Below are positions 43,785 to 53,909 of a DNA stretch of 64,000 nucleotides, piece after piece. A program made the translations under genes and the position numbers. Position 1 is the stretch's first letter, and the number at the start of each line of letters is the position of its first letter. The stretch spans positions 20,108 to 84,107 of the forward strand of contig NZ_JAUOPC010000018.1 of assembly GCF_030546805.1 (NCBI RefSeq). The letters run 5' to 3'. This DNA comes from Cyclobacterium sp. 1_MG-2023. GTDB taxonomy: Bacteria; Bacteroidota; Bacteroidia; Cytophagales; Cyclobacteriaceae. The notes beneath the pieces were generated by a model. It was not told where the DNA came from. It was given only the letters and a program-made list of their open reading frames with translations, and did not search any database.

Positions 43785-46700
43785 ATGAGAAAGAGTATCG
43801 TTTTAATCATTTTTCTTTTATTAACATGGGAGTCCTATGGACAAAATCCGGTATTCTCTGATGAGGGAATGAAAAAGGTTCGATCCGGTGTTTTTCAAAA
43901 ATTACAGGAAAGTGTAGGCAGGCATAGCCTTACCAACGAAGAAAAGATGCGCATTTCAAAGACCATGGGGATTCCACTTAGGATCAATCTGGCCAATAAT
44001 CAATCCGCGACTTTTCAATATTTAGATGAAACATCTCATCCCGTTTATTTTACTACATTCAACCTGAAAGCTGCCAAGGCCACAGAAACCGATGCATTGC
44101 AAGAGGGGGGAAGCTTAAATTTGGGGCTCACCGGTCGCGACATGATTGTTGGGGTTTACGATCAAACTCGACCTAAATCCAATCACAATGAGTTTGGAAA
44201 TAGGGTAACCCAATTAGATGGTTCTACAGAGGAAATAAGCAATCATGCGACGCATGTTACTGGGACAATTTTAGCCGCTGGAAACAATCCAAATGCCAAA
44301 GGAATGGCAACAGAAGCGACAGGTTGGGCATTCAATTGGGATGCTGATATATCTAAAATGACTCAAAATAGCTATGATCCTGAGCTTAATCCCGGCGGGC
44401 ATTTGGTGTCCAATCACTCTTATGGCAACCTTATTGGTTGGTATAGAGACAGTAATCAAAATTGGAGTTGGGCAGGAAATGAGGGGGTAAGTAGCCAAGA
44501 AGATTATCGATTTGGTTACTATTCTTCCAAATCCAGACAGATAGATGAGTTGACTTTTGCCAAGCCTTATTATACCATTGTTTGGGCTGCAGGAAACGAT
44601 CGTTCAGATGTGGGAGATGGCTCTAAACCTTCGGATGGGCCTGAAGATACAATCGGTCCGGAAGGGGTGTCCAAAAATAATATTACCGTGGGGGCTGTAA
44701 GTTTACTTCAAGACTATAGTACCCCTTCGGATGTTTTTATGAGTAGTTTTTCTAGTTGGGGCCCGGTAGATGATGGCCGTATTAAACCTGACTTTGTGGG
44801 CATGGGAGTGAATGTCTTTAGTTCTTCCGTTTCCAACGATGGGAGTGGTGACAGTTATGCTACTTTTAGTGGGACATCCATGGCTTCCCCAAATGTTACC
44901 GGTACATTGATGCTTTTGCAGGAATTGTATCATCAGAGAAATTCCGGTAGATACATGCGTTCAGCCACTTTGAAAGCACTTGCCATCCACACCACCAAGG
45001 AGGCAGGAATTGATCCGGGACCTGATTATATGTTCGGTTGGGGTTTGTTAGATGCAAAAGCCGCTGCAGATATAATCATTAATGAAGATGGTAGCTCCAA
45101 AGTAATGAGAGAATTACAATTGGAAGACAATGGAGATTATCAAATTGAATTTATTTCCAATGGGGTGGATCCGATAAAGGTAACCATCGCTTGGACAGAT
45201 CCGGCAGGCTCCCCAGCGCCTGTGCAGCTAAATCCCGGGAATTTAATGCTGGTTAATGACCTGGACATGAGAATTGTGGATGAGAACGGAACAGTATATT
45301 ATCCTTGGTCATTAAATCCTGCACAAGGCTCTGGAGCAGCAGCCTCAAGGAATAGTGATAATTTTAGAGACAATGTAGAACAGATACTGATTGAAAACCC
45401 AAGCCCACAGAAATACACTTTACAAATCAATCATAAAGGTAACCTTGTCAATGGGCAACAAGACTTTAGTATGATTTTTTCTGCAGGTGTCACTGATGGG
45501 CAAACCAGTACTTTGTATTGGATTGGAGGAAATGAGGAATGGGAGAACCCTGACAATTGGTCCCTTTCTTCGAATGGTCCAAGTGCAGGGATAATTCCTG
45601 ATGAAGGTACCCGGGTTGTGATTGATCAACCTGATAATGGGGAGGTAATACAGTTAAATGAAGAGGCTAAGGTGTTCAGCCTAAATGTTTTTGGTGATGA
45701 ACGCCATGTATTGGATCTAAACCAGCAAAATTTAATTGTAATAAATGGATTCCGCTCAGGTAACCAAAATATGGAGGTTAAAAATGGGAGCATTCTTTTG
45801 GATGGAGTGGATGAAAAGGAAAGTATTGTTGACTTTGGTCAAATTACCTTCTCGGAAGTGGATATAGAGATCATTGCAGGTAGATGGCAAGTATTGGCAT
45901 TGCCTGAATTGGATGTTCTAAGCATTCATTCTGCGGATGTTGAATTTCTGGTCGACAGTGTATTTGTAGCTGATTTCAGCTTATTGGAAGGGGCTGAAAT
46001 CGATGGAAGTTTAACTACAATTGTATTTAGTGAGCAATGGATAGTTGAGGAAAACGCAATGGTCAATCAACCTTTACATTTACTCTTTTTAGGTACAAAT
46101 GGATTGTATCAGGATCTGCAAAAATTACCGGGCATCAACCTAACCAATAGTGGGGAGAATTTGGCTATCCTTGCATCAGGTGATTTTGAAAATCTGGTTC
46201 TTTCAGGACATACTGAAATAGAACAGCTATCAACTACTGTTAATAGCTTGGTTTTGGAACGGGATACTCAATTAACTTTAAATGATGGGGCTACCTTAAC
46301 TATTTTGGAAAAGATTAGTCACGAAGATAACCTCGGAGGAAATTCACTGATTACTGCCACAGGTGAGGCTTCTATTTTCCATGATGTCTATACCAAGTAT
46401 TGTTTTGAAGGTTTAAGCGTTGAGAATGTGGATTTATTAGGAGAGGCTGTCATTAACCTGGATCCACAGTCTTCAGTAGTTAATGCCGACAATTGGAGTA
46501 ATATTTCCTGTGAAGATGTTATTTTCGTAAACTTTGATGTACGCTTCAATTGTGCCGGAGGGATTACAGAATTTATAAACTTAAGTGAAGGGAATATTAG
46601 TACCCTGAATTGGAGTTTTGCCGGCCTTGGAACCTCAAACCTCGAAAATCCTACCTTTGTGTTTAACTTTTCGAGAACTTATCAAATATCCCTTGAAGCC

Positions 46701-47231
46701 GCTGGTCCTTCAGGAATAAAGACTTTTCAAAAAAGCATTTCAGTGTCCTCCAATACCTTGGACAGGCCTGTAATTGTGGTGAATGGTTCTCAATTAAGTT
46801 CTCAATTGCCTGCAGCATCTTATCAGTGGTACAGGAATGGGGTGCCAATTACAGATGCCACTTCCAGGTCTTATATTGCCATTGATGAAGGAACCTATCA
46901 AGTGGCGGTTATTGACAATCAATGCAACCGTATCTCCGATGTGGTTGTCATTTCCGGATCCGGTGATCTGAATCCAAATACCAGGGCCGGATATAGCATA
47001 GGTCCCAATCCCGTATCTGATCGGCTATCTCTGTTTATCAATAACGACTTTTTAGGTGAATTAAAGGTCAGCTTGTTTGATGTTACAGGAAAAAGAAAAT
47101 TAGCGGATACTTTTTTTAAAAAGGAGCAGGCAATAGAATACTTGATGGATTTTAATTTCCCCTCTGGATTATATTTATTACAAATTCAGGCAGGAGGAGA
47201 ATTATTATCTTTTAAGGTTTTACGAGAATAG
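43785..47231 (+). CDS. Secreted S8 (subtilisin-like) protease with T9SS type A sorting domain
   Basis: 1148 residues from the ATG at 43785, where the signal peptide (MRKSIVLIIFLLLTWESYGQ) starts. The catalytic domain (about 100-440) has Asp in GVYDQTRPKSNHNEF, His in NHATHVTGTILAAG, the oxyanion Asn in IVWAAGNDRSDV, and Ser in SGTSMASPNVTGTLM; the usual HGTHVAGT is HATHVTGT. Beta-rich domains follow, including one opening LYWIGGNEEWENPDNWS (near 580) and an Ig-like one near 1015 (ASYQWYRNGVPITDATSRSY). The last 80 residues (GPNPVSDRLSLFI ... PSGLYLLQIQAGGE) form a type A T9SS C-terminal signal. It follows the SusC-SusD operon on the same strand, suggesting peptide scavenging. Confidence 0.9.
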   Translation: MRKSIVLIIFLLLTWESYGQNPVFSDEGMKKVRSGVFQKLQESVGRHSLTNEEKMRISKTMGIPLRINLANNQSATFQYLDETSHPVYFTTFNLKAAKATETDALQEGGSLNLGLTGRDMIVGVYDQTRPKSNHNEFGNRVTQLDGSTEEISNHATHVTGTILAAGNNPNAKGMATEATGWAFNWDADISKMTQNSYDPELNPGGHLVSNHSYGNLIGWYRDSNQNWSWAGNEGVSSQEDYRFGYYSSKSRQIDELTFAKPYYTIVWAAGNDRSDVGDGSKPSDGPEDTIGPEGVSKNNITVGAVSLLQDYSTPSDVFMSSFSSWGPVDDGRIKPDFVGMGVNVFSSSVSNDGSGDSYATFSGTSMASPNVTGTLMLLQELYHQRNSGRYMRSATLKALAIHTTKEAGIDPGPDYMFGWGLLDAKAAADIIINEDGSSKVMRELQLEDNGDYQIEFISNGVDPIKVTIAWTDPAGSPAPVQLNPGNLMLVNDLDMRIVDENGTVYYPWSLNPAQGSGAAASRNSDNFRDNVEQILIENPSPQKYTLQINHKGNLVNGQQDFSMIFSAGVTDGQTSTLYWIGGNEEWENPDNWSLSSNGPSAGIIPDEGTRVVIDQPDNGEVIQLNEEAKVFSLNVFGDERHVLDLNQQNLIVINGFRSGNQNMEVKNGSILLDGVDEKESIVDFGQITFSEVDIEIIAGRWQVLALPELDVLSIHSADVEFLVDSVFVADFSLLEGAEIDGSLTTIVFSEQWIVEENAMVNQPLHLLFLGTNGLYQDLQKLPGINLTNSGENLAILASGDFENLVLSGHTEIEQLSTTVNSLVLERDTQLTLNDGATLTILEKISHEDNLGGNSLITATGEASIFHDVYTKYCFEGLSVENVDLLGEAVINLDPQSSVVNADNWSNISCEDVIFVNFDVRFNCAGGITEFINLSEGNISTLNWSFAGLGTSNLENPTFVFNFSRTYQISLEAAGPSGIKTFQKSISVSSNTLDRPVIVVNGSQLSSQLPAASYQWYRNGVPITDATSRSYIAIDEGTYQVAVIDNQCNRISDVVVISGSGDLNPNTRAGYSIGPNPVSDRLSLFINNDFLGELKVSLFDVTGKRKLADTFFKKEQAIEYLMDFNFPSGLYLLQIQAGGELLSFKVLRE

Positions 47232-47284
47232 ATTGATTTATCATTCTTTAAATTCAGCTTTACTCTTCAAGGAAGACTTTTAAT

Positions 47285-47338
47285 AAAGCCCCCTAATTAC
47301 TTTTGAGCAATTAATCCCAAAAATAGGTAGGAGGCTTT
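47285..47338. terminator. Bidirectional terminator between protease and lipoprotein genes
   Basis: AAAGCCCCCTA (47285-47295) pairs with TAGGAGGCTTT (47328-47338), 10 of 11 positions, with a 32-base loop. TTATT follows on the plus strand and TTATTAAAAG on the minus strand. Confidence 0.6.
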
Positions 47339-47390
47339 TATTAAATAAATTATAGCTTAAACTAGTGAGGTTGATTAATGCCGGTTGAGA

Positions 47391-48803
47391 TTACTGGTTA
47401 TAGAATTCTTTTAGGTCTTCATCCACACTTTTCCAAACTGTTTTGGAAAAGAAAGTATTGATTGAAGCGGCCCATCCTGTACCTTCACCTTTGGTTGATA
47501 CGACTACCTTCCCATCTATCAGTTCTACCGTTCTTGTCACTTTGCCGGGATGCAGGAGATGGGACCTTTCAAACCCGTACTTATCTACTTGATTGGCCAT
47601 GGTATAGTTGGTGACAGAATTTTCAAAATAATTAATTTTTGTGATAACCGGGTTGGTAGGAGTCAGGATTTCTACCCAAGTTAATTTACAATCTTCTACC
47701 GGTGAATTGTCAGGAGTTGGGGCGATAAAGTTGGCCTGTTGAAGCATGGCATTGAAAACACTTGAAACGGTACAATCCGGATTTATGCTTGGATCACAGA
47801 TTTCTGTTGCCAATTCATCTCCTTCTTTTGGGTAAATGTGGTAATTCTCATGTGAAGGGTCAAAAACATCCTGTAACTGACCATTATCACAAATTGTATT
47901 AACCGGGGTGGTGGGGTTTCCACTTTCTGGGCAGTTTACATCAAAAAACCATAGGGTTCCACCCTCTAAACATCCTGAAACATAAATACTTATTTCTCGA
48001 CTTATTTGAGGGTCATAAGGAATGGAAAAGGTGCCACCGGAACTTACAAACCCATCAGTAGGGGAGGCCTCTCTGCATAATTTAAACGGTGGTGCTTGAC
48101 CACCCTCTAGTAAAACAGGGCTTGTACTTGCCACCCATTCTCCGTTATACCGCACATCCATTCTATCCTTTTGGGTGTACATAAAATAGGAAATGTTTAC
48201 TACTCCTGGTAAATCCCCCATATCATAGGTCTTTACTGTAATGCCATCTTGCCCATTTACTCGGGGAAATGATTGGCCATTTCCACACCTATTTTCTGAA
48301 TCTACTATGGAGACATTGATGGATTGTTTCTCACTGATATTGTTATTTTGGTCATAGATGCTGTAAGCGACTACAAAATTACCTTTTTGAATAAAACTGG
48401 GAATACCAATGGCTACCGCGAAACTATTGTCAGTAGGATTTACAAGCTCCACAGGAGCATTCCAATGTTCTTGAGCACCTGCTACTTCTATGTAAATCCC
48501 TTTCAATTCCTCATTGGAATCAAAAGCAAAAGGTAAAAAGAGAAAGTTGTCATTGGTGATCAGCGCTGAAGAGATAGATACGGTTATCTTTATTTGATCC
48601 GGATTTTTGGCCGAAGGCATATTCCCTTCCTCCAGCTCACCGTAAATTATAAGCTCTTTATTTAATTCATTGGGTTGGGTATTTGGATCAATGGGCTGTT
48701 TTACCAGTAGTCTGGTATCTATTTCTGCTCCTTCATCAGGTGTGCAAGAAAGGGTTAGAAATCCAATGAATGCTGCGAGTATAATTTTTAGTTGAGATTT
48801 CAT
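47391..48803 (-). CDS. Large surface lipoprotein, unknown function
   Basis: 470 residues with a lipoprotein signal ending IGFLTLSC. The mature part is beta-rich. Around residues 40-170 it looks like one or two Ig-like domains (ELIIYGELEEGNMPS, IKITVSISSALITNDN, FVVAYSIYDQNNNISE). A Cys-containing middle region (CREASPTDGFVSSGGTF, VSGCLEGGTLWFFDVNC) is followed by a C-terminal part with VDKYGFERSHLLHPGK and GWAASINTFFSKTVW. I recognise no family. It follows the beta-barrel gene by 30 bases on the same strand, so the pair may form an outer-membrane complex. Confidence 0.7.
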   Translation of the reverse strand: MKSQLKIILAAFIGFLTLSCTPDEGAEIDTRLLVKQPIDPNTQPNELNKELIIYGELEEGNMPSAKNPDQIKITVSISSALITNDNFLFLPFAFDSNEELKGIYIEVAGAQEHWNAPVELVNPTDNSFAVAIGIPSFIQKGNFVVAYSIYDQNNNISEKQSINVSIVDSENRCGNGQSFPRVNGQDGITVKTYDMGDLPGVVNISYFMYTQKDRMDVRYNGEWVASTSPVLLEGGQAPPFKLCREASPTDGFVSSGGTFSIPYDPQISREISIYVSGCLEGGTLWFFDVNCPESGNPTTPVNTICDNGQLQDVFDPSHENYHIYPKEGDELATEICDPSINPDCTVSSVFNAMLQQANFIAPTPDNSPVEDCKLTWVEILTPTNPVITKINYFENSVTNYTMANQVDKYGFERSHLLHPGKVTRTVELIDGKVVVSTKGEGTGWAASINTFFSKTVWKSVDEDLKEFYNQ

Positions 48804-48833
48804 TTTTTGAATATTAATAGGGGGTTAAAGGAA

Positions 48834-49616
48834 TTATAGATTAAGTAGGCCAAACCTTAAGGAGACTATCGCTGAAGTGTCTGACAATTGTCCATAAGGT
48901 GTCTCAGCATAGGCACCGCTTTTCAATAAAGACAGCCTCAACTCGATACGCTTGCTTAATGCAATACCTGCAGAAGCGAAATAGCCAAAATAGGGTGTGA
49001 TTACCGCTTCTGCTGAACTGGTTTTTGCCGTAGTCGTTTTCTCCGGGTAATCTTCATTTGACACTCCATTGATTTCTACCCTTTGGTTGATGGATGTGGT
49101 TGTTTTTGAACTTTCTCCCAAACCACTGCCTAGTTGGAGGCCTGCTCCCAAGGAGAATAACCTATTCAGTTTATAATGAATAGAAAGTGGGACTTCTATG
49201 GTGGTTAGGTTAAATTTTTCTGTGTAGGTTGAAAATTGGTCAAACTGATATTCAGGGTCTTTATCAGTCCCATTTGCTTCCAGGGTATACCCTCTCTTGG
49301 TGTAGTTTATTCCTGTGCCAAAAGATACTTTTCTGTTGAAAGTATAATTTGCATACAAGCCAATAACCGGCTGGTATTGATAAGGCAGGTTTCCTTCCAC
49401 TTTAAAGTTATCAGTTACTGTTCCTTCAAAAGTGGAGATCATGTTTTCTAACCCTTTTTTTGCAGCACCGGAAGGTGTGTTGGCTGAATAGCCTAGCTGA
49501 AAGCCAATAGAAAACGATTTCTGTAATACATTGCTTAATGTATCTTGAGCTGAACTTGTGAAAGTCAGAAAGAAATAGATTAGTGCGCTGATTGCTATTG
49601 TTCTTTTATAACACAT
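48834..49616 (-). CDS. Outer-membrane beta-barrel protein (porin family)
   Basis: 260 residues with a signal peptide (MCYKRTIAISALIYFFLTFTSSAQD, cleavage near 23). Barrel-like strands follow: FSIGFQLGYSANTPSG, YQPVIGLYANYTFNRKVSFG, GTGINYTKRGYTLEAN, FNLTTIEVPLSIHYKLNRLF, SLGAGLQLGSGLGE, TPYFGYFASAGIALSKRIEL and a final strand VSLRFGLLNL. The layout is of the PorT/outer membrane protein beta-barrel type. It is the first gene of a two-gene unit with the large lipoprotein. Confidence 0.8.
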   Translation of the reverse strand: MCYKRTIAISALIYFFLTFTSSAQDTLSNVLQKSFSIGFQLGYSANTPSGAAKKGLENMISTFEGTVTDNFKVEGNLPYQYQPVIGLYANYTFNRKVSFGTGINYTKRGYTLEANGTDKDPEYQFDQFSTYTEKFNLTTIEVPLSIHYKLNRLFSLGAGLQLGSGLGESSKTTTSINQRVEINGVSNEDYPEKTTTAKTSSAEAVITPYFGYFASAGIALSKRIELRLSLLKSGAYAETPYGQLSDTSAIVSLRFGLLNL

Positions 49617-50370
49617 AGTGGTTTTATTTGGAGTGATTGATGGTTACCTTATTTCTTTCTTTACCAAGCTCCATTATTTGTAGGGGGAGTTAATTTGAAC
49701 CTTGGTGAAATTTGATTTCGAGAAAAGGCAATTACCATTAAGGTGTCTGGGAATTCTAAGGTGTTCCCAATTTCAAAGTGGGCAAGGAGCGACATAAGTC
49801 GCTTCTTCCGGACATTTGTCCTAATATTTAATGAGTTTTAGGGCAAAGCTTTACGTTATCTTAGATCGTTTTTACTCATGTTAGCTTTAACTTAGTTTTT
49901 CAAATACTAGGTAGATTGAGGGTTTTTGCATGGGGTAATAGGTTTAAATTAGAAAATAGATTAACTGTGTTTGATGTAAATTGGATGTCTATCTTTTAAT
50001 ATTCTTAAATCTAATACCGTTTATTTTTAGCGCTTTTTAAAATTTTTTTCGTGAACATGGATTGATTAGCCGTGAGAGTGTGCTATCAATTCATCATCTT
50101 AGTTCAGAAATGATCTTTTAAAAGGGCTGAAATGCTTTTGTGCGGGATTGTAGATTGTTTCGACTCATGGCATCAATTCCGGGAACTGACGCAAATAACC
50201 AACGGAATCTAGCATGAGGAAAAGCTTTTCTAATCCGTTATCACCCAAATAGAAAAGAGTTGTTTCACAAGGCTGTTTTTACTAAACAGAAGAAATGGGT
50301 ATCCAAATAACAAAGCAGTGATATTTGTATCTTTTTTATGTAACTTTGTGGCCTCAATTGAAAAGAAAAA
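49617..50370. other. Long AT-rich intergenic region
   Basis: 754 bases between divergent transcription units. It holds small dyads AGCGAC-ATAA-GTCGCT (49788-49803) and GGAC/GTCC (49810-49821), and the queD promoter box near its right end. I found no open frame with protein-like composition and no riboswitch-like structure. Confidence 0.45.
50341..50348 (+). promoter_or_regulatory. Promoter -7 box candidate for queD-lpxB
   Basis: TAACTTTG fits TAnnTTTG and lies 22 bases before the queD ATG. The leader would be too short for a preQ1-type riboswitch. No clear -33 element. Confidence 0.4.
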
Positions 50371-50790
50371 ATGGTACACGTTTGTCGGAAAGAGCATTTT
50401 AATGCAGCCCATAAATTATGGAATCCGAAATGGTCTGAGGAAAAGAATAAATCGGTCTTTGGACCTTGTTCCAATGCGAATTGGCATGGGCATAATTTTG
50501 AACTGATTGTCACGATCAAGGGGAGGCCTGATGAGGATACTGGATTTGTAGTAGACCTGAAACAGCTAAGCAATCTTATTCGGAAGGAAGTCATTGATAA
50601 AGTAGATCATAAAAATCTTAATATAGATGTCCCTTTTATGCAAGGGAAAATGGCTAGCTGTGAGAATTTGGTCATGGAGTTTTGGAAAATCCTTCAGCCT
50701 CGTGTGGATAAAATCGTTAAGGATGGCCGGCTTTATAAGTTGACCTTGTATGAAACCCCTCGGAATTTTGTAGAATATTATGGGGAGTAA
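50371..50790 (+). CDS. queD: 6-carboxytetrahydropterin synthase
   Basis: 139 residues. Converts dihydroneopterin triphosphate to 6-carboxytetrahydropterin in queuosine synthesis, upstream of QueE (35579). The zinc ligands are His14 in KEHFNAAHKLW and the two His of NWHGHNFELIV. The catalytic Cys is in FGPCSNANWHGH; VDLKQLSNLIRKEVIDKVDH and LYETPRNFVEYY complete the T-fold pattern. Its stop is followed directly by the lpxB ATG with no gap, so the two are co-transcribed. Confidence 0.92.
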   Translation: MVHVCRKEHFNAAHKLWNPKWSEEKNKSVFGPCSNANWHGHNFELIVTIKGRPDEDTGFVVDLKQLSNLIRKEVIDKVDHKNLNIDVPFMQGKMASCENLVMEFWKILQPRVDKIVKDGRLYKLTLYETPRNFVEYYGE

Positions 50791-51927
50791 ATGCCCAAAC
50801 CCCATTTAAATGAGCTGCCCTTGAAGTATTATATAATTGCCGGAGAGAGATCAGGAGACATGCATGCCTCAAATCTACTGCTAGCCTTAAAAGAAAAAGA
50901 TCCTGAGGCCGAGTTTAGGGGCATGGGAGGTGAATACATGGAGGTGGCGGGCTGTTCGCTTTTTGCCCACTATAAGGAGATGGCTTTGATGGGCTTTGTG
51001 GAAGTGCTGGTGCATTTTAGAAGGGTTTACCGGTACTTGTCTGCAGTAAAAAAAGACTTGTTAGCCTACCAGCCGGACGCCTTGATTTTGGTCGATTTCG
51101 CCGGGTTTAATATGAAAATGGCAACCTTTGCCACTAAAAATAATATAAAGGTTCACTATTATATCTCTCCAAAAGTCTGGGCATGGAATCAAAAGAGGGC
51201 TTATGGAATCAAGAAAAATGTAGACAAACTGTATACTATCTTACCTTTCGAACCTGAATTTTTTAGAAAATTTGATTGGGAGGTGGATTATGTCGGCAAC
51301 CCTCTTTTAGATGAGATCAGTAAATTCAAGCCGGATCAGGATTTTTTAAGTCGGCATAATTTGGGAGACAAACCTTTAATTGCACTTCTTCCCGGGAGTA
51401 GAAAGCAAGAGGTAGACAAGATGTTGACCACCATGATTGCCTTAAAAAACAATTTTCAGAATGTGGACTGGGTAATTGCCGGAGTTCGAAACTTGCCTTC
51501 AGAAAGCTATGAGCTGGCTAAAGAGGCGGGTATTCAGGTCGTTTATGAAGAAACCTATGATATCCTGCGGAATGCTAGAGCGGCGGTGGTTACTTCCGGT
51601 ACGGCTACGCTGGAAGCGGCACTTTTTAATGTACCTCAGGTGGTGGTGTATAAGACAAGTCGTATTTCTTACGCCATCGGAATGCGACTAATAAAAGTGG
51701 CATTTGCCTCTTTGGTAAACTTGATAGTGGACAGAGAGGTGGTCAAAGAATTGATTCAAGGCGCCTATGAACCGGAGTCTGTTAATTCAGAACTTCGAGG
51801 TATCTTACAAGATGGGCCTAAACGAGAAAAGGTTTTGGAGGGTTATTCAGAAATGAGAAAACTATTGGGCAATAAAAAAGCCTCGCAGGAAACTGCAAGG
51901 CTTATTTATGAAAATATATCAGCTTAA
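50791..51927 (+). CDS. lpxB: Lipid-A-disaccharide synthase
   Basis: 378 residues. Joins lipid X and UDP-diacylglucosamine to form the lipid A disaccharide at the inner membrane. Family signatures: [17 protein letters not shown] near 13, [14 protein letters not shown] near 43, [20 protein letters not shown] near 124, LPFEPEFF near 150, [10 protein letters not shown] near 167 and [13 protein letters not shown] near 200. [20 protein letters not shown] lies near 270. Length normal. It ends four bases inside the clpX stop on the other strand. Confidence 0.96.
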   Translation: MPKPHLNELPLKYYIIAGERSGDMHASNLLLALKEKDPEAEFRGMGGEYMEVAGCSLFAHYKEMALMGFVEVLVHFRRVYRYLSAVKKDLLAYQPDALILVDFAGFNMKMATFATKNNIKVHYYISPKVWAWNQKRAYGIKKNVDKLYTILPFEPEFFRKFDWEVDYVGNPLLDEISKFKPDQDFLSRHNLGDKPLIALLPGSRKQEVDKMLTTMIALKNNFQNVDWVIAGVRNLPSESYELAKEAGIQVVYEETYDILRNARAAVVTSGTATLEAALFNVPQVVVYKTSRISYAIGMRLIKVAFASLVNLIVDREVVKELIQGAYEPESVNSELRGILQDGPKREKVLEGYSEMRKLLGNKKASQETARLIYENISA

Positions 51928-53147
51928 GCTACCTGAAGCTTTTTAAATTTAGATTTTTCAAATTGTGTTCGGGCATACTCTTCATTGATCACCAAGTTGT
52001 GCTGACCTTCCTCAGAAGGGAGTTCATACATGGCATCCGTGATAATTGCTTCGCAGATTGACCTTAGCCCTCTGGCTCCCAGATTGAATTCTACTGCCTT
52101 TTCCACAATAAAGTCAATGCCAGACTCTTCGAATGTTAAAGTTACATTCTCCATCGCCAAAAGCTTAATGTATTGTTTGGTTAAGGCATTTTTTGGTTCT
52201 CTAAGAATCAATTTTAGCGAATCTTTGTCCAATGGATCCAAGTGAGTCAGCACAGGAAGCCTACCAATCAATTCAGGAATTAGGCCAAACGCCTTCAGAT
52301 CTTGGGCTGTTACGTATTGCAACAAATTTGTCCTATCGATCAGATCAGCATTGGTCTTTTTACTAAATCCCAAAGGTTGGGTGTTTAAACGTCCGGCAAT
52401 ATGTCTACCGATGCCGTCAAAAGCTCCACCACAAATAAACAGAATGTTTTCTGTATTTACAGAGATCATCTTTTGGTCAGGATGCTTTCTTCCACCTTGA
52501 GGTGGAACATTTACGGTGGTGCCTTCCAGCAATTTAAGCATTGCTTGCTGAACACCCTCGCCACTTACATCCCTAGTGATGGATGGATTATCTGATTTTC
52601 TGGCAATTTTATCAAGCTCATCTATATAAACAATCCCTCGCTCTGCAGCTTCAACATTGTAATCTGCTGCTTGGAGCAAACGAGTAAGAATGCTTTCTAC
52701 ATCTTCACCCACATATCCTGCCTCTGTCAAAACAGTTGCATCTGCGATGCAAAAAGGCACTTCAAGTGTTTTGGCAAGTGTTTTGGCCAAGTAAGTTTTA
52801 CCTGTACCTGTATCACCCACCATTATGATATTGGATTTTTCAATCTTGACATCATCTGCTTCCTGCTTTTGGCCCAATCTTTTATAATGATTGTAGACCG
52901 CTACAGTCAAGACTTTTTTAGCCTCTTGTTGCCCAATGACGTATTGATCCAGATAGGCAGTAAGTTCTTTTGGTTTCTTCAGTTTGAACTTAGGTTGTTT
53001 GGCATCCTTTTTCGTCTTGTCTTCTTCCCCTAAAATCTGGAAGGCTTGTTCTATACAGAAATTACAGATATGCGCAGAAATGCCTGAAACCATTAGGTCC
53101 ACATCTTTCTTATTCCTCCCACAAAATGAACATGTTACTTGCGCCAT
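51924..53147 (-). CDS. clpX: ATP-dependent Clp protease ATP-binding subunit ClpX
   Basis: 407 residues. AAA+ unfoldase feeding proteins to ClpP. N-terminal zinc-binding domain with Cys6, Cys9, Cys28 and Cys31, then Walker [18 protein letters not shown] near 112, the pore loop GYVGEDVES, Walker [12 protein letters not shown] near 173, sensor [11 protein letters not shown] near 255 and the ClpP-binding IGF-type loop (seen here as [12 protein letters not shown] region preceded by the hexamer loops). It lies seven bases downstream of clpP and forms an operon with it. Confidence 0.97.
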   Translation of the reverse strand: MAQVTCSFCGRNKKDVDLMVSGISAHICNFCIEQAFQILGEEDKTKKDAKQPKFKLKKPKELTAYLDQYVIGQQEAKKVLTVAVYNHYKRLGQKQEADDVKIEKSNIIMVGDTGTGKTYLAKTLAKTLEVPFCIADATVLTEAGYVGEDVESILTRLLQAADYNVEAAERGIVYIDELDKIARKSDNPSITRDVSGEGVQQAMLKLLEGTTVNVPPQGGRKHPDQKMISVNTENILFICGGAFDGIGRHIAGRLNTQPLGFSKKTNADLIDRTNLLQYVTAQDLKAFGLIPELIGRLPVLTHLDPLDKDSLKLILREPKNALTKQYIKLLAMENVTLTFEESGIDFIVEKAVEFNLGARGLRSICEAIITDAMYELPSEEGQHNLVINEEYARTQFEKSKFKKLQVA

Positions 53148-53154
53148 TCAGTTT

Positions 53155-53826
53155 TTATTTTACTTTTTTCGTCAAAACTTCATCAATTAAGCCGTATTCT
53201 TTGGCAGCTGAGGCCCTCATCCAGTAATCTCTGTCTGAGTCAATCTCAATTTGTTCGATGCTTTTTCCACTGTGCTGGGCAAGAATTTCGTAAAGCTCCT
53301 GCCTCAATTCTAAAATTTGCCTTACAGAGATCTCCATATCTTTGGATTGACCTTGCATCCCTCCTGAAGGCTGGTGGATCATTACTCTTGCATGAGGTAA
53401 GGCAGCACGTTTGCCTGCGGCACCGCCAGCTAGTAATACTGCTCCCATTGAAGCGGCTAATCCGGTACATATGGTACCTACTTCCGGGCTTATGTATTGC
53501 ATCGTGTCATAAATCCCTAAACCTGCATATACAGATCCTCCCGGGCTATTTACATACAATAGGATATCTTTCTTTGCATCCACAGACTCTAAAAACAACA
53601 ATTGTGCGGTAATAATATTGGCTATATTGTCGTCTACACCAGTGCCAAGAAAAATAATCCTATCCATTATCAGTCTGGAAAAAACATCTATTTCTCTGAA
53701 ATTGGTTGGCCTTTCTTCAATGACTGCACGGGTCATGTTTTCCACAGAGTGGATATATTGGTCAAAAGTATTGCCACTGATTCCTTGGCCTTTGACTGCG
53801 AATTTTCTGAATTCCTCTCTATTCAT
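53155..53826 (-). CDS. clpP: ATP-dependent Clp protease proteolytic subunit ClpP
   Basis: 223 residues. Serine protease chamber. [16 protein letters not shown] near 55, [20 protein letters not shown] near 90, the nucleophile Ser in [16 protein letters not shown] near 125, His in [18 protein letters not shown] near 150, and Asp in [12 protein letters not shown] near 200. An N-terminal extension of about 20 residues precedes the mature part. Followed by clpX on the same strand and preceded by tig with a terminator-like hairpin between. Confidence 0.97.
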   Translation of the reverse strand: MNREEFRKFAVKGQGISGNTFDQYIHSVENMTRAVIEERPTNFREIDVFSRLIMDRIIFLGTGVDDNIANIITAQLLFLESVDAKKDILLYVNSPGGSVYAGLGIYDTMQYISPEVGTICTGLAASMGAVLLAGGAAGKRAALPHARVMIHQPSGGMQGQSKDMEISVRQILELRQELYEILAQHSGKSIEQIEIDSDRDYWMRASAAKEYGLIDEVLTKKVK

Positions 53827-53860
53827 TTTTACTTTTCTCTAAGATTAATATTACAAAAAT

Positions 53861-53888
53861 AAAAAAAGCCCTTAGATAAGGACTTTTT
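53861..53888 (-). terminator. Terminator after tig
   Basis: On the minus strand AAAAAGTCCTTA pairs with TAAGGGCTTTTTTT across a 2-base loop (one G-T pair), ending in a run of T. It lies between tig and clpP, so the protease genes probably have their own promoter or rely on partial readthrough. Confidence 0.7.
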
Positions 53889-53909
53889 ATGAACAAAAAA
53901 TTTCAGGAA

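Noticed and set aside
50349..50370. preQ1 riboswitch ahead of queD
   Set aside because: The leader after the promoter box would be about 15-22 bases, too short, and no pseudoknot-like pairing is visible.
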